Shown here: positions 37,875 to 46,640 of the stretch, one piece after another
Layout of the letters: each line of letters begins with the position of its first letter
Numbering within the stretch: position 1 is the stretch's first letter
Assembly: GCF_900111015.1 (NCBI RefSeq)
Contig: NZ_FOFS01000007.1
Coordinates: forward strand, 124,001 to 188,000
Length of the DNA stretch: 64,000 nt
From: Solimonas aquatica
GTDB taxonomy: Bacteria > Pseudomonadota > Gammaproteobacteria > Nevskiales > Nevskiaceae
Direction: 5' to 3'
The notes under the pieces: model-generated
Databases searched by the model: none
Told to the model about the DNA's origin: nothing
What the model saw: only the letters and a program-made list of their open reading frames with translations
Translations under genes and position numbers: made by a program

Positions 37875-38201
37875 TACGTTCCCCAAAGCGGTTGATGAAG
37901 TCTGGTTTTCCGCATCGCCTGGCGATGGGGGGAAGGGTCAGGGCGAGGCATTGGCCACCATCGACTGGCGCTGCAGCCTGATCCGGCGGCGTCCCCTCAG
38001 CCTACCTTCCCGCCCGGCATGCGCCGAGAGGCAGAGCCAGAGCCTGCGTTGCGCCGACCGCTCTGATCCGCTACTGCGCATTCAAGGTCCCTTATGGCGC
38101 CGTTGCCGCCACTTGCAAGAGCCGGCCTTGATCCCTGTGCCTGCCACCCCCAAGTCTGAAGGCTCTACAGTAGCGCCCCATCGCACGCCGCCGACCGCCA
38201 C
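37875..38201. other. Intergenic region between divergent phosphoesterase and ABC exporter genes
   Basis: 327 bp without a supported gene. It must hold divergent promoters. An 84-codon open frame inside has no recognisable protein features. TACAGT at 38166-38171 is -10-like, but no -35 stands at the right distance. No repeats were seen. Confidence 0.4.
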
Positions 38202-40055
<1,854 letters not shown>

Positions 40056-40135
40056 GGCCCTGCTGCATTCCGGTGAGGCGCGCGCCGCGCCGCTGACGCA
40101 CAATTCCCCCATCCGAACGAAAAGGGGAGATGAAC

Positions 40136-41047
40136 ATGCTGTCCTTCGAAAATCGCGTCGCCATCGTCACCGGTGCCGGCAACGGCCTGGGCAGGCAGCA
40201 TGCGCTGGCGCTGGCCAGACGCGGTGCAAAGCTGGTGATCAACGATCTGGGCGGCGCGCGCGACGGTCGCGGCGGCAGCTCGGCGGCGGCCGAGGCGGTG
40301 GCGCAGGAAATCATCGCGGCCGGCGGTCAGGCCATCGCCAGCGGCGCTTCGGTGACCGATGCCGCGGCCGTGGAAGCGATGGTGGCGCAAGCGGTGGCCA
40401 AGTGGGGCCGCGTGGACATCCTCATCAACAACGCCGGCGTGCTGCGCGACAAGACCTTCAGCAAGATGACGCTGGAGGATTTCCGCTTCGTGGTGGAAGT
40501 GCATCTGATGGGCGCGGTGATCTGCACCAAGGCGGTCTGGGAGCGCATGCGCGAGCAGAACTACGGCCGCATCCTGATGACCACCTCGTCCACCGGCCTC
40601 TACGGCAACTTCGGCCAGTCCAATTACGGCGCCGCCAAGCTCGCGCAGGTGGGCCTGATGCAGACCCTGGCCCTGGAGGGCGCCAAGTACAACATCCGCG
40701 TCAACGCCCTGGCGCCGGCCGCCGCCACGCGCATGACCGAGGACATCATGCCGCCCGAGGCGCTGGCCAAGCTGCAGCCGGAAGCGGTGAGCGAGGGCAT
40801 GCTGCATCTGGTGTCGGAGCATGCGCCCACGCGCGCCATCCTCTGCGCCGGCGGCGGCGCGTTCGAGGCCGCGCACATCACGCTCACGCAGGGCATTTAC
40901 GTCGATGACTTCGGCGCCATCGCCGAGACCGTGGCGCAGCGCTTCGATCAGGTCCGCGCGCGAGAGAACGAGTTCGTGCCTGACAATGGCATGCAGCAAT
41001 CGGTGTTCGAGCTGGAGAAGATTCAGAAAGGCCTGAAGCGCGGCTGA
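40136..41047 (+). CDS. Short-chain dehydrogenase, multifunctional enzyme type 2 (HSD17B4)-like
   Basis: 303 residues. Rossmann fold with GAGNGLGR (about 13-20), NNAG, catalytic Ser in TTSSTG and Tyr/Lys in SNYGAAK. The NDLGGARDGRGG segment and the extended C-terminus are typical of the (3R)-hydroxyacyl-CoA dehydrogenase part of peroxisomal-type multifunctional enzymes. A fatty-acid or steroid beta-oxidation role is likely. GGGGAG sits 6 bp before the ATG at 40136, so I prefer it to the ATG at 40130. The DUF3617 gene follows after 2 bp. Confidence 0.9.
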   Translation: MLSFENRVAIVTGAGNGLGRQHALALARRGAKLVINDLGGARDGRGGSSAAAEAVAQEIIAAGGQAIASGASVTDAAAVEAMVAQAVAKWGRVDILINNAGVLRDKTFSKMTLEDFRFVVEVHLMGAVICTKAVWERMREQNYGRILMTTSSTGLYGNFGQSNYGAAKLAQVGLMQTLALEGAKYNIRVNALAPAAATRMTEDIMPPEALAKLQPEAVSEGMLHLVSEHAPTRAILCAGGGAFEAAHITLTQGIYVDDFGAIAETVAQRFDQVRARENEFVPDNGMQQSVFELEKIQKGLKRG

Positions 41048-41049
41048 GC

Positions 41050-41469
41050 ATGCGCCGCGGCCTGCTGCTGGCGCTGTTGCTGCTGGCCACCACGGCCGGG
41101 GCGCAGGAGGCGCTGCGCGAAGGCCGCTGGCGCTTTGCCGAAACCCTGGCGCTCGACGGCCTGCCGGCGCTGCCGCAGGCGCCCGGGCCGCGATCGTTCG
41201 AGGTCTGCCTGAGTCAGGCCCGGCCGCTGCCGCTGGATGCGCAGCACGAGCGCAACTGTCGCGTCGCCAGCCTGCGCTGGGAGCAGGCGCAGCTGAGTTA
41301 TCTGGTCAGCTGCGAACGGCTGGAGGGCGGCATCGCCGAGTCGGCCGGCAAGGGCAGCTACCGCGAGGACGGCGCCGATTTTTCGGTGAGCACCAAGGTG
41401 ATGGGCGCCGGTCATCCGATGTGGATGCGGCGCCACCTGCAGGGCGTTTATCTGGGTGCTTGCGAGTAG
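41050..41469 (+). CDS. Exported DUF3617 family protein
   Basis: 139 residues with a signal peptide (RRGLLLALLLLATTAGAQEA, cleavage after GAQ or AGA). The body matches the DUF3617 pattern of small periplasmic proteins: LREGRWRFAE, two Cys near the middle, and LSYLVSCERLEG. Function unknown. Its TAG stop codon lies inside the terminal inverted repeat of the element at 41467-41632, so that insertion may have replaced the original C-terminus. Confidence 0.8.
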   Translation: MRRGLLLALLLLATTAGAQEALREGRWRFAETLALDGLPALPQAPGPRSFEVCLSQARPLPLDAQHERNCRVASLRWEQAQLSYLVSCERLEGGIAESAGKGSYREDGADFSVSTKVMGAGHPMWMRRHLQGVYLGACE

Positions 41470-41632
41470 TGGGCTGTAACGGTCATTTCGGTAGTGAGCC
41501 GGCGAGCGCATCCGGCGCCGCTGTCGAGGCGCGAGGAGGAGGCATAGCCTGGACTATGGTGACGACGAGCAACGAGGGCAGCGGTGGCGGGGCGCCGCCG
41601 GACGCTATCGAAATGGCTGTTACAGTCCACTA
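41467..41632. mobile_element. Miniature inverted-repeat element (MITE-like), 166 bp
   Basis: Terminal inverted repeats of 28 bp begin TAGTGGGCTGTAACGGTCAT on the left; the complement of the right end begins TAGTGGACTGTAACAGCCAT. They match at about 24 of 28 positions. There is no internal gene. It lies exactly between the convergent DUF3617 gene and the chaperonin gene that ends the monooxygenase operon. The parent transposon was not identified. Confidence 0.75.
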
Positions 41633-41637
41633 AAGCC

Positions 41638-43326
41638 TCAGCTGTCGAAGGCGCCGCCGGCCGCGAGCTTGCGATACACCTGCTGCGTACCCTGGAAGTT
41701 TTCCGGCAGCGCCGTTTCGCCGCCGCGACAGACCAGCGCGCCGGTGGACAGCAGCGAGCCCGCCATGCTGGTGGCCACCGTCACGATCTTGCGCACCATC
41801 AGGAAGGAATCCAGGACGCCGGCGGCATGCAGATCGCCGTAGCAGCCGCGCGCGGCGTCCAGACCGTGGAAGCAGTCCGCCTCGCTCAGCACGCGATCCA
41901 GGCACTCTTCGGGCTGATGGCCGCTGTTGCGCACCACCCAGGCAAACGGCGCCTGCAGTGCCGACAGCAGCGCTTCGGCGCCCAGCCGGGCATCGTCCTG
42001 CAGCGTGCTGAGGCGGCTCCTGGCGGCCAGCGCCGCGCGCAGCATGGCCACGCCGCCGCCGGGCAGCACGCCCGTGCTCGCCGCGGCCAGCAGGGCGCGG
42101 CGGCCGTTCTCGGCAATCGGCATCCTGGCCTTGATCGCCACGTCCGTCGCCCCGCCCAGCTGCAGGCTTGCGGTGGCGCCGAGCAGGATCTGCAGGCGCT
42201 CCTGGCATTTGTCGCTGTGATCGAGCTGGCCGCTGGGGGAGGCCGTGCTGCGGCCCGAGCCTTCCATCTCGCTGCGCAGCAAGGCGATGCGGTCCTGCCG
42301 CTCGCGGGCATCGCCATGCGCGCCGTGCAGGATCGCGCTGCCGGCGTCCACCACCGCGCGATCCACACTGCCCAGATCGTCGCGGGACAGCGCGGCGATC
42401 GTGCGAAAGCCGTTCTCGACGAACGCGCTGCCGCCGCACAGGGCCGCCAGATCGCCCAGACATTCCTGGCGGGTGTCGCCGAACATCGGCGCTCTGACCA
42501 CGGTCACATCGACCACGTTTTCGCGGGCATTGCGGACGATGGCGGTGCGCACGCCATCGGAGACATCGCCGGCCAGAATCAGCAGCGGACGCTGCTCGGC
42601 ACGGGCGATCTCCATGGCCGGAATCAGGGCCTGCAGATCATCGAGTTCGCCATCGTGCAGCAGCGTCAGGGGCCGCAGCAGCTGACGTTCACCCGCAGAC
42701 GCCGGCAGGCCGCTGGCCAGCAGGAGGCTTTCGAAGCGGTGACCGAGTTTCACGTCCAGCACATCGTGCATGGCATTGCCCATCTCGATCTTGATGACGC
42801 CCTCGCTGCCGACACGCGCATACGCATCGGCGAGCAGCGCGGCCAGCGGCGCATCGCCGTTGACGGCGGTGCGGGCCACGGCCTGCAGTGCGTGCTGATC
42901 CGCCGGGCGCGCCATCGCCGCCAGCTCGCTGAGCACCGTGGCGCCGGCCATCGCCAGGCCATAACGCATTTCGCTGACATTGAGCGGATGCGAGCTGGCG
43001 GCCATGCAGCGCGTCGCCAGCGCCGCCGACAGCACGATGGCGGTGGTCGTGCCGTCACCCACGGAAGCGGAAATGCTGATCGCGGCATCCCGCAGCAGGC
43101 GCACGCCCATCTCCTCCTCGCGGCCGGCGACTTCCATGGTGCGCGCGATCTCGACGCCGTCCTTGCTCAGGCGCGGTGCCAGACCGCTGCGATGTTCCAG
43201 GATGACATGCCGTCCACCAGGGCCCAGGGTGACCGCCACCACCTCGGCCAGGATGCGCATGCCCGAGGACAGCTTGCCCAGGGCACCGAAGCCGTCGCTC
43301 ACCCGGCAGTTCTTTCCATTAGTCAT
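41638..43326 (-). CDS. mmoG: GroEL-like chaperonin of the di-iron monooxygenase operon (MmoG-type)
   Basis: 562 residues, group I chaperonin fold throughout: VTLGPGGRHVIL (33-44), SKDG with Asp56 (E. coli Asp52), GDGTTTA (90-96) and GVLPGGGVAML. Such divergent GroELs accompany soluble methane, butane and propane monooxygenases and are needed for folding the hydroxylase or for its regulation. The position matching the ATP-hydrolysing Asp398 of GroEL is Asn407 here (AENGRRALLAA). The usual GGM-repeat C-terminus is absent. It overlaps the 103-residue gene by 8 bp. Confidence 0.9.
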   Translation of the reverse strand: MTNGKNCRVSDGFGALGKLSSGMRILAEVVAVTLGPGGRHVILEHRSGLAPRLSKDGVEIARTMEVAGREEEMGVRLLRDAAISISASVGDGTTTAIVLSAALATRCMAASSHPLNVSEMRYGLAMAGATVLSELAAMARPADQHALQAVARTAVNGDAPLAALLADAYARVGSEGVIKIEMGNAMHDVLDVKLGHRFESLLLASGLPASAGERQLLRPLTLLHDGELDDLQALIPAMEIARAEQRPLLILAGDVSDGVRTAIVRNARENVVDVTVVRAPMFGDTRQECLGDLAALCGGSAFVENGFRTIAALSRDDLGSVDRAVVDAGSAILHGAHGDARERQDRIALLRSEMEGSGRSTASPSGQLDHSDKCQERLQILLGATASLQLGGATDVAIKARMPIAENGRRALLAAASTGVLPGGGVAMLRAALAARSRLSTLQDDARLGAEALLSALQAPFAWVVRNSGHQPEECLDRVLSEADCFHGLDAARGCYGDLHAAGVLDSFLMVRKIVTVATSMAGSLLSTGALVCRGGETALPENFQGTQQVYRKLAAGGAFDS

Positions 43327-43630
43327 CGTCTTGCCTGTTCGTGTTGAGATGCTTCATTGCGCTGCGCCCGACGTCCCGTCGCAGGGCGTGCAGCTTCGCC
43401 AGCCGGGCCCAGGTCCACAGCAGCTTGCGCTCCCAGTAAGCCAGGGAGTTGCGGACCTCGATCCCTTCTTCCCGATCGAGGCGCTGCTCGAACAGCGCCT
43501 GCAGTCGTTCAATCTGTTCCGCGCCCAGCTTCTCGTGCAGCATCTGACGCCGTTCTTCCAGACGAAGGATTTCCTCATCCAGCGCCCGCGCCGCATCGGA
43601 GAAAAAGAATTCGATCTCGTCGCTGCTCAA
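43319..43630 (-). CDS. Small helical protein of unknown function in the monooxygenase operon
   Basis: 103 residues, strongly charged and helical, with a likely coiled coil from about 14 to 55 (LDEEILRLEERRQMLHEKLG) followed by a Trp-rich helix (AYWERKLLWTWARLAKLHAL). I do not recognise a family. It overlaps the chaperonin start by 8 bp, so the two are translationally coupled, and is separated from mmoC by an inserted element. A role as an assembly partner of the chaperonin or hydroxylase is conjecture. Confidence 0.7.
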   Translation of the reverse strand: MSSDEIEFFFSDAARALDEEILRLEERRQMLHEKLGAEQIERLQALFEQRLDREEGIEVRNSLAYWERKLLWTWARLAKLHALRRDVGRSAMKHLNTNRQDDD

Positions 43631-43654
43631 GCCGGCCTGCTCCCTGGCTGTGCC

Positions 43655-43926
43655 TTAGAACCTATCCGTGAATTGCGCACGTCTGCGTTGCTGCCGAAAA
43701 TCGCGCCGGGCAAGGCGCGAAACGCAGGCCTTGGTGGTTCCAAGGCCAAGTTTCGCAACGCCGCACGGCGCGATTTTCGGCGCAACCCTTTCGGGACGGG
43801 GCCGTTTTGCCGCAGGGCGGCGTTGGCAGCCGCTTGCTTGGAACCACCAAGCGGCGCGTCTGCCGCCTTGCCCTGCGGCAAAACGACCTCCGTCGCAGAC
43901 GCGCGCAATTCACGGATAGGTTCTTA
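43655..43926. mobile_element. Miniature inverted-repeat element with TTA target duplication
   Basis: The element spans 43658-43923. The ends GAACCTATCCGTGAATTGCGC and its exact complement form perfect terminal repeats of about 21 bp. Direct TTA repeats flank it (43655-43657 and 43924-43926), a TNA-type target duplication seen with IS5-family transposons. The interior has two more long inverted repeats (GCCGAAAATCGCGCC/GGCGCGATTTTCGGC and CCGTTTTGCCGCAGGGC/GCCCTGCGGCAAAACG), so it can fold extensively. No gene inside. Confidence 0.85.
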
Positions 43927-44979
43927 GCCGCCACTGGCCACGAACTCCTCGCGGTGGACCCTGTGTTCCGGAATGTTCAGGCGTTCGCAGCTGGCACGCG
44001 TGGCCTCGACCATCGCGGCCGGGCCGCAGATGTAGACCTCGGGCTTGCGCGCGAGCGCAGCGAAATGCTGCTCGAAGGCCGTCACCGCATTGCCGGTGTA
44101 GCCCTGCCATTGCGGCGGCGGATCCATCAGCGCCAGATGCAGGGTCAGGCGCGGCATCGAAGCCGCCAGCTCGCGCAGCTCGTCTTCGTAGTACAAGGCC
44201 GCCTGATCCTGCATGCCGAAGAACAGATGGCATTCGCCGCGATAGTCCTGGCGCGCCAGCCCACGCAGCATGCTCAGCAGCGGCGCAAGGCCGGTGCTGC
44301 CGCCGACGAAGGCATGGAGCCCTTCGTCCTGATCGCCGGGCTGGAAGGTGAACGCGCCGAGCGGGGCGCGCAGCTTCAGAACGTCGCCGGGCACGGCGCG
44401 CTGCTGCAGATAGGTGGAAAAGCAGCCGCCCGGAACCAGGCGGATGAGGAATTCCAGAAGTCCGGAATCGTCCGCAATGTTGGCGAAGGAGAAGGCGCGC
44501 GTCTGCTCGCCGTCCGGCAGCTGCAGCTCTGCATACTGCCCCGGCTGGAACTCGATGCGCTTGGCTTCGTGGCTCACGGGGTCGCGCACCTGCAGCAGCA
44601 GCTTGTAGACCGTGCTGGACAGGCGTTCGACGATTTCGACCTGCGCTTCAAGATTCTCGCTGCTGCAGCTGCCCAGGCGGTCGCTGGTGTAGGGGAAGGC
44701 CAGCGCCATGTCGCTGCGCGGGAAGGTGTCGCAGGCAACCACGACGCCATCTTCTTCTTCCTTGGGCGAGAGCACCTGCACATTGACGCGATCGCCGAAG
44801 GCATATTCGCCTTCCATGCATAAGGCCTTGCAGCTGCCGCAGAAGGCCTTGCGGCAGGAGCACAGCAGAACCACCTGCTGGCGCAGGGCGGCGCTCAGAA
44901 TGTCTTCGTTCTCCGCGCATTCGAACTGGTGCAGAGCGCCATCCTCGAAATTGGCGGTAATGGTGTAACGGCTGTCCAT
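43924..44979 (-). CDS. mmoC: Soluble methane monooxygenase-type reductase component
   Basis: NADH-dependent reductase that feeds electrons to the di-iron hydroxylase. 351 residues (M. capsulatus MmoC is about 348). The N-terminal plant-type [2Fe-2S] ferredoxin has cysteines 42, 47, 50 and 83. The FAD-binding motif is RAFSFAN and the NAD-binding segment GGSTGLAPLLSML. The stop codon TAA is formed by the TTA target-site copy of the adjacent inserted element, so the last residues may not be ancestral. Preceded by mmoD after 62 bp. Confidence 0.95.
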   Translation of the reverse strand: MDSRYTITANFEDGALHQFECAENEDILSAALRQQVVLLCSCRKAFCGSCKALCMEGEYAFGDRVNVQVLSPKEEEDGVVVACDTFPRSDMALAFPYTSDRLGSCSSENLEAQVEIVERLSSTVYKLLLQVRDPVSHEAKRIEFQPGQYAELQLPDGEQTRAFSFANIADDSGLLEFLIRLVPGGCFSTYLQQRAVPGDVLKLRAPLGAFTFQPGDQDEGLHAFVGGSTGLAPLLSMLRGLARQDYRGECHLFFGMQDQAALYYEDELRELAASMPRLTLHLALMDPPPQWQGYTGNAVTAFEQHFAALARKPEVYICGPAAMVEATRASCERLNIPEHRVHREEFVASGG

Positions 44980-45041
44980 GCTTTGAAAAAATCCCCGGAA
45001 ATGAAATTGAATTGACTGGTTCTGATGGCTGAGCGGCCGGC

Positions 45042-45338
45042 TCAGCTCGGATCGTTCGGCGAAGCTTCATCGCCCGCCGCGATCAGCCGCGCCACCGTGG
45101 GGCGCCTGAAGAAGCCGATCTTGCCTTTGGCACTGACGATGCAGCTCTCCACCCGCAGGGCGCTGCCGGTGTGCAGGTGACGGTCGCCTTGAAACAGGTC
45201 CCAGCGCAGCAGCATTTCGAGTTCTGTCGCGTAAACCCGGAACTCGCCGTCCTCGTGGATCAGAACGGTGGCGCCGACTGCCTGCGGGAGTCCATCCAGC
45301 CTCGGAATGGCCGGGGTGTCGCCGCTTCTGGTGTTCAC
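45042..45338 (-). CDS. mmoD: MmoD-like regulatory/assembly protein
   Basis: 98 residues in the position of mmoD, between the gamma subunit and the reductase. It shares the MmoD pattern recalled from M. capsulatus: Y-A-x-x-L-x-x-x-x-R-W (here YATELEMLLRW) followed by an (S/A)L-x-x-ES stretch (SALRVES). MmoD binds the hydroxylase and is implicated in assembly and in copper-dependent control of sMMO expression. Overlaps the zinc-ribbon gene by 4 bp. Confidence 0.8.
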   Translation of the reverse strand: MNTRSGDTPAIPRLDGLPQAVGATVLIHEDGEFRVYATELEMLLRWDLFQGDRHLHTGSALRVESCIVSAKGKIGFFRRPTVARLIAAGDEASPNDPS

Positions 45339-45577
45339 GATTCGTCTCCGCCCGGCGCGATGATCGAATGAAAGCGGTCGTTGCGGGTGTGCGCGATGTA
45401 ATCGTTCTTGCGCACATCCTCATCGCTGGGAAACGACACGATCTGCTCCTTGCATCGCGGGCAATGCAGCCTGCCGCCGACGCTCAGGGTCATGCCCGCG
45501 GAAAACTTGTGCGCGCAGGCGCCGCACTTGTAGCTGTATTCGAACTGCTTCGTGCTCAGCTCGTCTGGATATTTCAT
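45335..45577 (-). CDS. Small zinc-ribbon protein in the monooxygenase operon
   Basis: 80 residues from the ATG at 45577, preceded by a strong GGAGGAG. Four cysteines in two CxxC pairs (Cys18/21, Cys39/42) form a zinc ribbon; a basic and acidic tail follows. This gene is not part of the standard mmoXYBZDC set. Tight coupling to mmoD (ATGA) suggests joint action, perhaps in metal handling or assembly. Function unknown. Confidence 0.8.
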   Translation of the reverse strand: MKYPDELSTKQFEYSYKCGACAHKFSAGMTLSVGGRLHCPRCKEQIVSFPSDEDVRKNDYIAHTRNDRFHSIIAPGGDES

Positions 45578-45636
45578 CTCGCTCCTCCCTCGCGCCGGAT
45601 GACGATGCGGGCCAGCCCGCCGCACTTGGCGAGCGT

Positions 45637-45678
45637 CCCTCGTGAGCGGGGCGCGCAGGCGCACCCCGCTCACGAGGG
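45637..45678 (-). promoter_or_regulatory. Perfect 15-bp-stem hairpin between mmoZ and the zinc-ribbon gene
   Basis: CCCTCGTGAGCGGGG (45637-45651) pairs exactly with CCCCGCTCACGAGGG (45664-45678), loop 12 nt. No T-tract follows in the direction of transcription, so it is more likely an mRNA stability or processing element than a terminator. It divides the hydroxylase genes from the mmoD-mmoC part. Confidence 0.7.
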
Positions 45679-45692
45679 CTCGCGCATCGTGG

Positions 45693-46199
45693 CTACTGGA
45701 CGTGTATGGGCGTCACGTTACGGGCCTTGCGCAGTTCCTCGATCGGCGTCACCAGATAGTTCTCGGCGCGCAGCTTGAGGAGCTTGCTGACCAGCTTCTT
45801 CTCCACCGGGGCGAAGTAGTTGATCGGCATCATCGGCGGCTTGCAGGCCTTGCGGTACGCAACGCAGAGCTGGCCCAGTTCGATGGCGGAGTCGACTTGC
45901 GCGGCTTTCTCCCACCAGCTGTTCGCGACCTCGCGGGCGCAGCGGCCGTCGATGGTCTTGTGCAGCAGATCGTCATCGGACAGCGTTTCCTCGGCGTGCA
46001 GCTGCGAAACCCGCATCTCGATGCGCGATTCGATCCAGTTGGCTTCCTTCTTGAGATCGTAGGTCTTGCGGTCGGGACCCAGATGCTGCTCGCGGAAGTT
46101 GCGCAGCATCTCGATGCCCTCGCGGGCGGTGCGCAGGGTGCCGATCCGTTCCAGCCACTCATCGCGCGTGGGAGTGTGGTACCAGTGCTGTTTGGACAT
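45693..46199 (-). CDS. mmoZ: Di-iron monooxygenase hydroxylase gamma subunit
   Basis: 168 residues (MmoZ is about 170), all-helical small subunit of the (alpha-beta-gamma)2 hydroxylase. The family features WYHTPTRDEWLERI at the start, EANWIESRIE in the middle and the C-terminal PIEELRKARNVTPI are recognisable. It is 10 bp downstream of mmoB. The alternative frames covering this stretch lack any family match. Confidence 0.92.
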   Translation of the reverse strand: MSKQHWYHTPTRDEWLERIGTLRTAREGIEMLRNFREQHLGPDRKTYDLKKEANWIESRIEMRVSQLHAEETLSDDDLLHKTIDGRCAREVANSWWEKAAQVDSAIELGQLCVAYRKACKPPMMPINYFAPVEKKLVSKLLKLRAENYLVTPIEELRKARNVTPIHVQ

Positions 46200-46209
46200 T
46201 GTCGTCTCC

Positions 46210-46626
46210 TCAGTAGACGCTATCGATCTTCGTTTCCAGGCCCAGCAGTTCGTTGGTGAGGACGAACTGATTGCCCAGTGTCATGGCCCGGCCGATGGTG
46301 GTGCTGACGTTGACCAGGAAGTCATAGACCGTGTACTTCTTGCCCAGGATTTCCGTGGCTTCGTCGCAGTCGATCACGATCTTGCCGTTGACCTTGATCC
46401 ACCAGTAGCCGCCCCTGTCGTCGACGGCCAGCGCGGGGTTGTCATCCATCATCGGCCGGATCATTTCATCGACGATGACGTTGATCTCCTCGGTCTTCAT
46501 CAGCGCCAGCACCACCGCGTCACTGGTGGGCAGCGTGCAGTTCTTCTCCGAGAGGAATTCGTCGACGAAGGCCTGTCCGGTCTTGTTGTTGGTTCCGGAG
46601 TTGTATCCGTTGATATTCGTGCTCAT
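46210..46626 (-). CDS. mmoB: Di-iron monooxygenase coupling/effector protein
   Basis: 138 residues (MmoB is about 141), the cofactorless effector that docks on the hydroxylase and gates oxygen and substrate access. DRGGYWWIKVNGKIVIDCDE and YDFLVNVSTTIGRAMTLGN closely follow MmoB. The flexible N-terminus, important for regulation, begins MSTNINGYNSG. The ATG at 46626 has an AAGGGGA ribosome-binding site. It lies 14 bp after mmoY. Confidence 0.95.
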   Translation of the reverse strand: MSTNINGYNSGTNNKTGQAFVDEFLSEKNCTLPTSDAVVLALMKTEEINVIVDEMIRPMMDDNPALAVDDRGGYWWIKVNGKIVIDCDEATEILGKKYTVYDFLVNVSTTIGRAMTLGNQFVLTNELLGLETKIDSVY

Positions 46627-46640
46627 GGTCGATCCCCTTC

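Noticed and set aside
43658-43923. Small open frames within the inserted element
   Set aside because: All are arginine/alanine-rich readings of inverted repeats, with no start signals or domains.
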